DNA from: Haberlea rhodopensis
Lineage: Eukaryota > Streptophyta > Magnoliopsida > Lamiales > Gesneriaceae
Direction of reading: 5' to 3'
Assembly (NCBI GenBank): GCA_907163345.1
Contig: CAJQUN010000001.1
Span: forward strand, 620,001 to 684,000
DNA: 64,000 bases
This document shows, one piece after another, positions 21,436 to 32,128 of this stretch (positions are counted from its first letter, which is position 1; each line of letters starts with the position of its first letter). The translations under genes and the position numbers were made by a program. The notes below the pieces were generated by a model that was given only the letters and a program-made list of their open reading frames with translations, was not told where the DNA came from and ran no database searches.

Positions 21436-22199
21436 TGACTTACTGACCAGAGATGAAAAATATATCAACGTGGAGAAGGCTCAGAGAATGAGAAGGAAAG
21501 AAAGAGGGAAGGTTGGTGACAAGCAGGTTAGGCCTGCAGAAAAAAGGCCCGCGGAAGACTCAAGGCTCGGGCATTTCTTCCCACTATACACCTCTGAAGA
21601 TTGCTAAGGAGGAGACAGTCCGGTTTTGTGAAGAGCAAACCTTCCCAAAATCGCCTCAGACCGAGGAAGAACTGACAAAAGGGGTCCATGGACAAATACT
21701 GTGATTTCCATCAAGGACCTGGGTACGACACACAAGAGTGCCGCCACTTGGATCGGGAGCTCGAGCAGACCCCGCAAAATAGTTCTCAGTTTAAGCAGAC
21801 GACACATCGGCCCAACGTACTTTTTGGGAGCCCTTCACAAGGAAAGGGTCGCGGCGCATACCGAAAGAGAGGCAGAGGTGGACGCACTATTTTTCCGAGC
21901 CCCTTCCGAGGCCGGGGATGAGGGCCTGAACCGCTAAGGAGGCCGAAAAGAGCCAAAGTCACCTAGAAACAACTCCCCACCTTGGGGTTTTATCAACATG
22001 ATCTCAGGATGAGCCACTGATGGTGATTCCAATAGAGCCCGAAAAGCAGCAAGCATGAGAGAAATGATGAGCATAGGAAAGGCGGTCACTGAGGAGGAGA
22101 AAAGTGGTGATTTACTTCGGTCCTCAGGATGTTGAAGGTGTGCAAAACCCTCGTGATAAGGGCGACCGTCATGAACTACGAGGTCGGGTGAGTATTCGT

Positions 22200-22562
22200 G
22201 GATTCCGGTAGCTCTGTGAATGTGTTATTCCATTTTGCTTTCCAGCAAATGGAGTTAGGTGAGTATCCATCTTGAGCAAATTATTACGCCTATTTTTGGT
22301 TTTGCAGGTCATACGGTGTACCTTATCGGGCAGATCACCTTACCTCCTATATATGGGTTTGGGAGATGGTGGAAAAACTCGTTTGACCTCCTTCACCATC
22401 ATGGAAGCCACGTCCTTCTATAACATCATTTTGGGAAGGCCAGCCATGAACGAGTTCAGGGTTGTAGCGTTTACCTTCCACCAACAAATCAAATTCCCAG
22501 TCGGGAAGAATGTCGGGGAAGTGAAAGACGACCTAGCCTTCAGCAAAGAAATGTTACACTGA
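22200..22562 (+). pseudogene. retroviral-type aspartic protease fragment
   Basis: Upstream of 22272 another frame reads FVDSGSSVNV, the protease active-site DSG. The frame 22272-22562 then has the typical Tat-lineage protease end, SFYNIILGRPAMNEFRV and HQQIKFPV with VGEVKDD. The two parts are in different frames, so the gene is broken. Confidence 0.6.
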
Positions 22563-22949
22563 GACAGTAAGGGTAGAAGTAAAGAGGTCGAGACAATAAG
22601 GGGGCAGGGGAACTTACGGCGACTGAGGGGTTCACCTCTTGCAAAGAATACAAGGAGTACAAGATGTGCAGGCAGTACTGGAAGGAGGGGACGGGTTACC
22701 CTGGTCCCGGGTCATCCCGAAAAAAATAACAAGGGTGGGCTCAGACCTGGAGGCAGGTTTGAAGCAGGACCTCCTGAGATGCCTATCGGAGTGCTAATGT
22801 GTTTCCTTGGTCTTCAGTTGAGTTGGTGGGATTCACCAAGAAGTTGCGGACCACAAACTGAGTGTTAACCTAGGAGTCAAAGTAACCAAGCAAAGGAAAA
22901 GGCATTTCGGACCTGAGAATGACAAAGTAATAAGAGCCGAGGTCCAAAC

Positions 22950-23515
22950 GTTGTTAAAAGCCGGGCAAATCAGGGAAGTCAAGTTTCCTACCTGGCTCTC
23001 TAATGTAGGTCTTAGTACCAAAATTGTCCGAAAAGTGGAGAATGTGTATCGACTTCAGAGATCTGAACAAAGCTTGTCCCATAGACTGCTACCCTCTGCC
23101 CCGGATTGATCAATAGTGAACTCTACCTCGGGGTATGAGGAGTTGTGCTTTATGGATGCATACCAGGGGTACCACCAGATTCCTTTGGCAAATGAAGATC
23201 ATGACAAGGTCAATTTCATCACCTCAGATGGAACATATTGCTACGTAGTGATGCCATTCGGCCTCAAAAACGTCGGGGCCACTAATCAGAAGCTGATGGA
23301 TAAAGTATTTGCGGGCCAACCAGGGAGGAACATTGAGGTCTATGTCGATGATATACTGGTAGAGTCTAAAAACAAGTCAGATCTCATACCCGATTTAGAG
23401 GGAACATTCGCCACATTAAACAGATTTGGACTCAAGCTGAATCCTGCCAAGTGTGTATTCGGGGCGAAGAGTGGGAAATTTTTAGGTTTCATGGTGACAG
23501 ATGAATCGAGGTCAA
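22950..23515 (+). pseudogene. reverse transcriptase fragment, Gypsy type
   Basis: The stretch 23040-23110 reads CIDFRDLNKAC and DCYPLPRID in one frame. After an in-frame stop, 23116 onward reads CFMDAYQGYHQIPLA, MPFGLKNVGATNQ, the catalytic YVDDILV (about 23342) and KLNPAKCVFGAKSGKFLGFMV. Homology stops abruptly at about 23515, where a tandem repeat begins. The catalytic Asp pair is present but the frame is broken. Confidence 0.8.
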
Positions 23516-23518
23516 CCC

Positions 23519-23606
23519 AGAAAATAGTCCAGGTCCGCCCTGACTATAAAAAGAAAAGTCTAGGTCCACATTGACTAAGAAAATAGTCCATGTGCGCCTT
23601 AATGCG
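23519..23606. repeat. start of the ~30-bp tandem array
   Basis: About three units of the gtcc(a/c)ggtccgccctgac type, alternating with actataaaaagaaaa and actaagaaaata. It begins exactly where the reverse-transcriptase homology ends. The same array resumes at 24642. Confidence 0.75.
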
Positions 23607-24641
23607 CCTATTAAAAATAAATAAATAAATATACATACACTGATGAAATAAAGTTAAACATACATAATATACATCATATTTAACAAACTTACATCATTAT
23701 TATATTATTTACAAATACAATATGAAGTTATTAACAACTTTGGAGTTTGCAGCTTTACCACTATTAAAAAGCATTAAAATTATATTTTATTGAAGGATCT
23801 AACATTTGCAGCTTTGCAAAATGTTATAGTCAGTGATACAACGTAATTTGAATCTTGTATTTGATCGTTCTTCTAGTAAGGATTCTCCGAAAAATATATT
23901 TTAGAAAATGAAAAATGAAAATGAACTGAAGAATCAAAATTTTGTTTTATTTTAATATATAAAACAAAGAATTTTAAAAAAAAACCAAATTGTACATATA
24001 TATTTCAACATGTTTGGTAATAGTATGGATTTATTAAGAATGACTCATATTATTTCTGGAGACTTATATTATTACCTTATGAAATGACTAATATAAACAT
24101 TTAAATTAACTAAATAAAATAAAAATTTTATTTATAAAGTTTATTCTATTAATTTTCATGTGAAAAACTAAGATATCAAAATTATTATTATTACTCCGCA
24201 AAAATGTTACAAAATCACAGATTTATCCTACTTTCTTTTATCACATATTTTAATCTTTCATATGTTATTATGTCTTTTCATGATTCATTACATAATAATG
24301 AATATTATCTATTTACCATATAATATAATTTTCTTACCAACCCGAAGTTCCTAGAAACCATGAAAATTCAACTAAACCCAAATCAGAGAATTTTTTTATA
24401 ATTACAAAAAAAAAAAAAAATTCAAAGAATTAAGGAGGATTAACAAGACTTAGTAACTTAATGCGCAACTTAGTAAATCTTAGTGCACTGAATTATAAAA
24501 TCTTAGTGTGCGAATTAGAAATTCTTAAAGCGCGAACTAGAAATTCTTAAGTAGCCTTAATGCCGCACATGCGCACCCAGTTCGTCAGTTCGCGGCCGGA
24601 GCGCGAGTGCATGGAGGGGGTAGGAGGATTATGTGACTTAG
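23607..24641. other. AT-rich 1-kb interruption of the tandem array
   Basis: About 80% A+T in its main part, with a poly-A run near 24407-24420 and at its right end short repeats of a(g/t)aaattcttaa with (g/t)gcg(a/c)a (24455-24560), then a GC-rich tail (gttcgcggccggagcgcgag). It may be a separate insertion into the array; no TIR, LTR or target duplication was resolved. No ORF. Confidence 0.45.
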
Positions 24642-25070
24642 GCCCTGACTATAAAACGAAAAGTCCATGTCCGCCTTTACTAAGAAAATAGTCCAGGTCC
24701 GCCCTGACTATAAAAGAAAAGTCCAGGTCCGCCCTGACTAAGAAAATAGTCCAAGTCCGCCTTGACTAAAAAAGAAAAGTACATGTCCGCCCTCAGTAAG
24801 AAATAGTCCAGGTCTGCCCTGACTATAAAAAGAAAAGTCTAGGTCCGCCCTGACTAAGAAAAGAGTCTGGTCCGCCTTGACTATAAAAAGAAAAGTCCAG
24901 GTCCGCCTTGACTAAGAAAATAGTCCAGGTCCTCCCTGACTACAAAAAGAAAAGAAGTCTAGATCCGCCCTGACTAAGAAAATAGTCTGGGACCGCACTG
25001 ACTAAGAAAATTGTCAAGGTCCACCCTGATTATAAAAAGAAGATAGTCTAGGTCAGCCCCGACACACATT
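24642..25070. repeat. ~30-bp tandem array with dimeric order
   Basis: About 13-15 monomers of agtccaggtccgccctgact, joined alternately by ataaaaagaaa and aagaaaat, so the higher-order unit is about 60 bp. Diverged copies are scattered along the array. Its position, after pol and before the antisense ORF, fits the variable region of Tat-lineage Gypsy elements. Confidence 0.8.
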
Positions 25071-25257
25071 TATTGCTAAGTTCAAGCCTGCTCCGGTTTA
25101 GCCACAATTATTTCTAGTTATAATTTGTACCGCAAATCAGCCCTGGTTCAGTTGCATTAAAAGTAAATACTAATTATAACCATCATTGGAAGTCGGCAAA
25201 AACAAACATTTGATTGAATGAAAACCTAGCCCGTATTTGGTTCACACCAGAACATAA

Positions 25258-25294
25258 AAAGGGGGTGGGGGTGGGGGTGGGGGGGGGGGGGGCG
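25258..25294 (+). other. G-rich run, potential G-quadruplex
   Basis: Four or more blocks of five or more G separated by single T residues, then an unbroken run of about 14 G. It fits the G4 consensus well. It lies between the tandem array and the antisense ORF of the Gypsy remnant. Confidence 0.6.
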
Positions 25295-25339
25295 TGGATA
25301 CAACCTTATATCAATTGTCATAGTCTACAAAATCAGGAG

Positions 25340-25790
25340 GGATTAGGCCACAATAGCATTGAGATCCAAGAAGTCGTCTGGGTCTTGATCCTCAGGAGGG
25401 AAGCCTTGGGTTCTGAACCGACCTTTGCATCCTTCAAAGCCCAGATCAAGAAATTTGAATGTCTTGGCCGAAAGAAGCTTCTTGAACTCTTCCGGTCTCA
25501 GGAAAGCCTCTTTCCGCCCGACCTCCCCAGCTATATACACAATCAACTCAGATCAGACCCTATTTACCTCTGCAATAAAGTGGGTCAGGACCATATCTTT
25601 CTCCGACAGAGCAGAGCGGAGTCGATCTACCTCAGCACGGTACTTGGCTAACTCAGTCTCCACGACCTCAATCCGTTTCGCCTTACCCATCTGAATTTCT
25701 TCCAGTTCAGCCTATGCGGCCTCAGCCCTGGTTTTTAGCCTCTCGAGCTTTATTCCGGGCATCCGACGAGGACTGGCCATAATTAGCGCT
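25340..25790 (-). pseudogene. antisense coiled-coil ORF of a Tat-lineage Gypsy element
   Basis: Read on the minus strand: a heptad-rich coiled coil (LERLKTRAEAA, then ELAKYRAEVDRLRSALSEKD), a stop, then GFEGCKGRFRTQG and PPEDQDPDDFLDLNAIVA. This layout (coiled coil, then a short FEGC..QF-type end and a DFLDL tail) is that of the extra antisense protein carried by many Tat-lineage elements, often annotated as a putative transposon protein. At least two stops break the frame. Function of the family is not established. Confidence 0.55.
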
Positions 25791-25795
25791 CCGGC

Positions 25796-27535
25796 GAATG
25801 CTCTAGCGCAACATTATTAAGCCGTGTAAATTTAGCAACACAATTGTAATCCTTAGTAAATTTGTTGACTGATAAAAGATTACATTCAAGGTTTGGCATG
25901 TAGGACAGATGACAAAGATATATTTTCAGAAATGGTTATAAACTTGTTCCTGCCACTTGGGACAAGGATCCATCAACAATTTTTACTGTCAATGTTTCGC
26001 TGCATGGATAATACTTGTGGAAAAGATTAATAACTTCGTTCATGTGATTTGATGCTCCCGAGTCCACTATCCATGGGTTGTTTTTCCTGGAATTCGCGGT
26101 AAATGCCTTTAAGAAATTACTTTTTTGTGCCATTGTACCATTTGCTGCTCCATTATGTTGTGGGGAGAACAATTTCTGTAATAGTTCCATTTGTTCCTTA
26201 CTGAATGGAATGAAGTCTGATGACGAAGATCCCTCATTGATAGTAGCATTACTACCTTGACTCTCTTTGTCATATGAAGATCTATGCTTCCAATCTGCTT
26301 GTTTCCCACGAATTTCCAACAATTTTCTATGTTGTGCTTGGGTTTCTTGCATTTGTCAGACCAGAATTTTCCTTTCCTTGGCTGGTTGTCACCAGAAGTA
26401 TGTTGAGGTCCTCCACGTGCTGCTAAGGTTGAATTCTCAACAGTTTGGGTAGTGTTTCAGTCACCAAGCATCAATTTCTTCGAGGATATTCCCTTCGGAC
26501 TGTAGAGAACACTTCTCGCATATTCAGAAGTGGTTTTATTACCAAAATTCGTCCGCGAACTACATCAAGATTTCTGTTAAGACCTATAAGGAATTTGAAG
26601 ATTCTTTTTGTTTCAGTGATCTCCCGGAATCGATTCAAATCGGCTGGACAACTCCACTGTTTTCATCAAACACATACAACCTTTGCCAATGACGTGTGAG
26701 CGCATTGTGATATTGAGTAACATTGAGATCTCCTTGTCGAAAGTCATGAAGGATGTTTTCGATCTCAAAGATCTCAGAGTTGTATCCCTTGCTGGAGAAG
26801 AATTCCTTGACAGCCTCCCAAATTTCAAGGGCTATGGTGTATAGCAGGAAATTTTCGCTAATGTCATTCGTCATTGAATTGACAAGCCAAGACATTACCA
26901 TGTTGTTTTCAATTTTCCATGATTTATACTTCGGGCCATCTGGGCTTGGAGCAACGATGGTACCCGTGAGGTAATCATCTAATCTCTTGCCACATGTACA
27001 TCAGTACCGATTGAGACCATTGAAGATGGTTTTGACCATTTAACTTGTGTCCGATAATAGGATGTGAACTATTTTCCATGGTGCCCTGAAGAACGTTGTG
27101 AGGCGCATGAGTAGTGTGCTTCGGATCGTCGTGCGCAGATTTTGTCAAATTTGTATTTGAATCCGAAGCCATGTGTCCGTATTTAGTCATCATAAAGTTC
27201 TGGAACTGATACGATGCTGAAACTTTGTTTCTGATATCTTATTCCACCTCAATGTTTAAGATATTTATACAACTACTAAAATGAAAGATAAACTCCTAAT
27301 TTAATAGATAAAGATAGGATAAACTACAAAGATAAATGATAAACAAATCTAATAGATAGATTAAGTAAATCCCTAAATATCTGGGATTTCCACATATTTC
27401 ATTGCAGGAATCAAACAATCAGTTCAATACCAAACATAAGATATATTAATACCGAATAAATAAGTTCAACCGGCAACAATCCAGATAAACAAGATATATA
27501 ACTGACAAGAACCGGAAACAAGCTCTAACAATTTA
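25796..27535 (-). mobile_element. Copia fragment: LTR-like leader, gag, protease start
   Basis: On the minus strand, from high to low: an LTR-like leader (about 27531-27240, starting TGTTAGAGC and followed by a degenerate ATCGTATCAG primer-site-like stretch), gag N-terminus from 27193 (ENSSHPIIGHKLNGQNHLQW), the UBN2-type gag domain (26901-26613, WLVNSMTNDISENFLL...ALEIWEAVKEFFSSKGYNSE), then 26352-25936 with the protease active site WIVDSGASNHM and, in a shifted frame, LSYMPNLECNLLSVNKFT. The frames are broken several times. Integrase, RT and the 3' LTR are absent. It directly abuts the NBR1 3' end and the Tat remnant. Confidence 0.75.
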
Positions 27536-27539
27536 TTAA

Positions 27540-27755
27540 TGTCGAATGTTCCAGATGTTTAAGATCCATGACACTGCGCTTGATGCTTCTGTTATTCTTC
27601 GTAGGCAGTTTCTTGTTCATTTCTGTATCATGAAAAACATGAATCGGTGATCCCTTAAAACTTAAACGGTAAGAATTCACACTCCATGTTCTTAGACCAA
27701 TATAAGAATTTCAATGAAAAGAATTTCAACGAAACTCACCATTTCCTGCAGCTCC
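27540..27755 (-). pseudogene. out-of-frame remnant of the NBR1 C-terminal tail (LIR / UBA2)
   Basis: Just past the NBR1 stop, shifted frames still encode tail-like sequence on the minus strand: WNPVDEELQEM (overlapping the stop, 27772-27740) and, after a GTGAGT donor-like site at about 27738, EMNKKL then NNRSIKRSVMDL (about 27624-27561). In NBR1 homologs a WxxI/V LIR motif and a second UBA with a ..NNGSIKRAVMDL-type helix follow the first UBA, so this is their relic or an exon reachable only by a frame change. Confidence 0.6.
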
Positions 27756-29230
27756 TCATCGACAGGATTCCACCCAGTAATTTTCGCAAAGATCTTCAAC
27801 TGTATGTTGCAAATCATACTCATGAAACCTCAACATCTCCTTGTTTAAATCAACCTGCTTGAAACCCATCTCCTCAAGTTCCATCAGAAGTTCCTTCTCC
27901 ACTTCTTCCATTCCGTCAAGTTCTTCTGTATTTTCTCGTATGTTTCCAGCAGGTGGGGGCGAAGAATAGAGCAAAGGTGGTGATGGTGAAGTATAGAGCG
28001 AAGCCGGATATGGAGGGAAGCTCATAGGAGGAGGTGGTGGTGGTGGTGGTGGTGGTGGTGGTGGATACAGCACATGTGGTGGCAGAGGATAGGGCAGTGA
28101 TGGTGATGGTGGTGGAAGAGAATAGAACACAGGTGGTGCTGGTAGATTATAGAGCAATGGTGAAGTTAAAGGAAAGATCATTGGAGGTGGTGGAGATGGA
28201 TAGTACGCATATGGCGGTGGAGGGTACACTGGTGATGCCATATCCGACTGATCGACAACAGGATACAAAATAGATGAAGGTGCAGTTGGGGCCAAGTTTG
28301 TTGCACCACTTCCTACCACTGAGCTATCAGCAATAGGAAATTTCATATCCTGTTCAACGTTTGGCAGCGGTGTGATAGGTTCAAATACTTCCACCGGTTG
28401 ACTATCTTGCACCAGGGGATACATAACAGCATTATTGATTTCAGGGCCAGCTAAGACATTGTTTACCAGGGGTAAATTTAGGTTCAAGCCAGGAACATCA
28501 TGTTGTGTCTCTTCAATGGTAGCATCAACCTACAGTTACCGACAAAATATCTGTTGAATTTTATAGTAGATATATAATATGAAGAAGAAACACAATAGAG
28601 TGCAGGATTTATGTTGTTCAGCTATAAAGCCTACAACCACGACAAAATGCCAAAAGACTAAAACTTTCTAAATTTCCCTTACGTTATAATACTACTATCA
28701 CCTCTTTAAATATGTCCAAATATCTTAGGATGTATATAATGGAAAATATTTCTTAACTACAGTACAATAAAATATCAAAGATAGATCATAATCTTAATTA
28801 TTGTGAAAATTGATTCCAAAAAATAAACTAGCAGCTGTTTTTTTTTTTGACAGATCAATGCAGGTATCTGTGGAAGCGCATGACATAACACAGATAAATG
28901 ATGATGTCACATAAAAGTGACCAACCTGGATGTGGACCCAAACACGTTGGCCAAACTTTTTCCCAGAGGGTGCAGCCATTCTCCAATGAGAGACATATCG
29001 ACCTGGAAGTTCGGGAGAAATGAAATCAACTGCGACATTAAGCTCCTGGTTGACTGCTAGACCAGCTGCAGGAACCTGACATGATAAGAAACTCATTGTG
29101 GCTAGATAAACACTTCAATAAATAGTGAAAAATTTCATTAAGCCTTCAAGAACAAAGGCATCGAGAAAACACTTATTATAATTCATTTGATAACCCAAAA
29201 AATGTGGATAAAAGAATAGTAGCACATTAA

Positions 29231-29286
<56 letters not shown>

Positions 29287-32128
29287 GCACGGACTATTGA
29301 TCCTGATCCATGCTAATATCATGCATTCACCACTTAAAACGAAAAAAACATAAAGATATGGTACAGATCAAACCCAAAGAGAGACGTATACCTATATAGG
29401 TGGTAATAGATATTATATAAAATACAATGAAGACAACTCACCTGTAATTCCACAGAAAATGAATTGCTCAACTTATCTCCTCCAATCCAAACGAGTTGTG
29501 TTTTCTCGGGCCAAACAACTGTACCATTGTTCCTCATACGCCAAATCTTGGTAAATGGAGTTAAAGGTGTAATAATAGTACCATCAATCATGGTGACATC
29601 CAGAATGAAGCAACTATCTAGCTTGGATACACCGGGATTAACTTCCATACCCCTGTGAACTTGTGATACCAACGAGCACTGCCCCTGGGCATGCTGATTT
29701 AGGACAGGAGTACAGGACACAAGGTACAGCAAAGGCAACACATATTAGCACAAGAAAATAAGTGCTAAAAGAAAGAAAGTAAAGAAACAAAGCATTGATG
29801 AATAAGCATACAAAATCATGCAACCCTTTAGAAGGCCACTGATGTGGATGTATTGCAGGGAGATCAACTCTGTTGTTGTCATTTCCATTGCCATCATTTC
29901 GACTTCTGTTCGTCCCGTATGAGACTGCCTGAGAAGCAGGTTGTGGTTGAGCAGCTGACAAATTTTCCACAGGTTTTCCAGAAAGTGAGTACTCGTAAGC
30001 ATGACCAGGACTGAAAAATGAGCCAGTAAAGTTACTAAAACGACCAGGATTAGGAACAAGGAGTGAGTGCGGAGAGTTCCCAAAATCACATGGGAATTTA
30101 TGTTTGATCCTTTCATCTAAAGAATCACCCTTCAAATGACCATGAGCACCAGCAAGTGCCGGGTTCGGTCCAACGTGAGGCCCACTAGCCTTATTGACCT
30201 TCTCAACTGTAGAAACAATATTTGCAACAAAAGGAGCATTAAAAGAAGCACATGTAGGTTCACCTAAATAATGCGTTGAAAAGGGTGGCAAATCAGGAAA
30301 TGCCAAATAAGACTTATCATTTGCATAACCTTCACCAATCACATTATCTGTTTCTTTCTTACCAAAAGAATTAAGCATAACTCCTGATTTAGGAACAGCT
30401 GGTGCTGAATCACACAGATTTTTATTGACATCCCCAATTGGCCCAGCCACAGCATTAATACCAGGTGCTTTCGAAGATGATGCCTCCATGCTTCCTTCAG
30501 ATGCACTTTCAACTTTCACCTCATGAACTTTCATGGTTGCCACAGATTTAAGTTTTGGTGAGTTCTCATTATTCTTGGACAACTGCTTTTTAGATCCTCC
30601 ATGTGATTGGGCCTTCAACGGGGTAGGATCAACCTTGGACACATCAGAGTCTTTGGTCTCTGTTACAGTCGCTCTACCTTTAGGGATTCCATTTTGTGCA
30701 CTAGACCACACGCTAGTTTGGGGTTCTGAAATCTGGGAAAGACGTCCTACTCCCATTTTGGAAAAGTATTCAATAATCTCCGCAACAGCTGGAGCTATAC
30801 CAGGAGCAGAAGAAGACACTTTAGACACCAAATCAGTCGAGAGCTTCGCAAGTGTCTCACGTAGAGGGTCGGGTATAGTTTTCAGGATTTCAGAGACACC
30901 AGAGTTAAGGTTTTGAAATGGTTGTTGCACTCGAGAGGAACTCAAGGGAGTAGAAGATCCAGTTGAGCAAATAAATGGTGAGCTGTTCTTCTCTGCTTTC
31001 AAGGTAACCGTAATTCTCAAAGGATTCAGTGCCTGTTTCACCACATCGCGGAGATCATCATCATCAACAAGAGTAACCGTCTCACCATCTTCATCAATGT
31101 AAGTAAGCATGAGCTCGGTATCAGTAGCAAAGTTGAAAAGGATACAAATTTTTTCTATAAGTCTGCCCATACTGAGATCCAGTTTATCATCCATAACAAT
31201 TGCATTGAAACGTCTGAGAAAATCCCCGTGTTTGACCTGTCAAATACATTGAAAGATTATTGATCACAATCTGAGAAGCAGGCTGCCAGCTTGAAATGTG
31301 TAGAAACAGGGGCAACTCAATGAGATTTAGATAGCAATCGTAATAGTGCACTGACTGATCTACTAGAGGATCAAGGCTAATTTAAAAATCTCCTCTTGGA
31401 TCAATGCTCATGTAGAAAGCAGAAGGTTGTGAAATCAAACCCAGCTGCTCAGTCCATAAGGTTCATGATCTCGTCCATGAACTCATATCACTAGTTTAGC
31501 TGGTGTTTATAGACCTTTTTATGAACATTATATACAAACTTCATTTTTTTTGTTAAATATACCCCATTTTTACCTTTTTATTTGGCATTGTCCTTTGTTT
31601 ATTACTCTATTTTTTAAATAAGTTTATCACCAATTCCCAATTTCTAAAATAAGTCATCTACAACTTTAATTGCTCAATAATTTAAACTAACATTCATCAT
31701 TTCTTTAAGATAATCACAATATTTTATACAAGGATATGGATACTACCAATATTGTTATTTTGAAATAAATTGTTATTACTTTAAATATTTAACAATTCAT
31801 TTGTTAGCATACTTTCAAAAAAAAATTCATCAATACAATAAAATGAAACGTACATGAATAAATATGAGTATATTTACATATAAAGCGCAAATATATATTC
31901 ATTTTACAAAAATTATGACGAAAAATGGGCGTTCTTAACAATATAATAGCATTATATATAAGAATGTGAAAGCTCCAGTTCTATTGAGCTCCAGGCAAGA
32001 TGGCCAATGGGGAGTAGTATCTCGAGCTATGCCCGTAAACAAAACACTGAACTCACCCAAATTGAACACAACCCAGAAAAATATACAAGAAAAGAAATAA
32101 CCTTGATCACCAAATTAGTAACCTCCAT
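27756..32128 (-). CDS. NBR1: NBR1 / JOKA2-like selective autophagy receptor (5 exons), atypical
   Basis: Five exons on the minus strand: 32128-32102, 31236-29812, 29693-29442, 29075-28926, 28529-27756, all GT-AG and in phase, giving about 875 residues. PB1 domain at about 4-85 (VIKVKHGDFLRRFNA across the first junction; acidic YIDEDGETVTLVDDDDLRD). The FW (NBR1) domain is at about 509-618 (PFTKIWRMRNNGTVVWP; PELPGRYVSHWRMA). A Pro/Tyr-rich linker (about 700-810) and one UBA (about 832-866, LEEMGFKQVDLNKEMLR) follow. NBR1 binds ubiquitinated cargo and ATG8 and carries it to the vacuole. Two oddities: no Cys-rich ZZ finger exists between PB1 and FW, although plant NBR1 normally has one; and a +1 shift near the end replaces the LIR/second UBA with WVESCR and a stop. 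It may be a degenerating duplicate or a real variant. Confidence 0.82.
28032..28063. repeat. GGT trinucleotide run in NBR1 exon 5
   Basis: About ten GGT triplets, read on the minus strand as ACC/CCA, coding for the longest poly-proline run of the NBR1 linker. It is in frame. The flanking 300 bp continues as Pro/Tyr/Ser repeats, so slippage in this tract probably drove expansion of the linker. Confidence 0.75.
29236..29283. repeat. (AG)n microsatellite in NBR1 intron 3
   Basis: An uninterrupted dinucleotide run of about 24 AG units in the intron between FW-coding exons 3 and 4. Confidence 0.95.

Larger units (their letters stand above)
20380..25795 (+). mobile_element. decayed Tat-lineage Gypsy retrotransposon
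   Basis: Order on the + strand: LTR-like leader with internal repeats (20380-20990), gag (21043-21435 and following broken frames), protease (about 22200-22562), reverse transcriptase (about 22950-23515), then a tandem-repeat region and an antisense ORF (25340-25790, minus). A long repeat-rich region and an antisense ORF between pol and the 3' LTR are hallmarks of Tat-lineage elements (Grande, Retand, Ogre type). RNase H, integrase and the 3' LTR are missing, and most frames are broken. The right end abuts a Copia fragment at about 25795. Confidence 0.7.

Noticed and set aside
24642..25070. Regular ~30-bp repeats resembling a CRISPR array
   Set aside because: The units are directly adjacent and diverged, with no unique spacers, in a plant retroelement; no cas genes.
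25214..25694. Plus-strand ORFs of 145 and 89 codons over the Gypsy 3' region
   Set aside because: The minus strand carries the recognisable coiled-coil protein of the Tat lineage; the plus frames are its complement plus the G-run.
28034..28273. Val-rich ORF opposite NBR1
   Set aside because: It is the complement of the GGT/proline tract of NBR1 exon 5.
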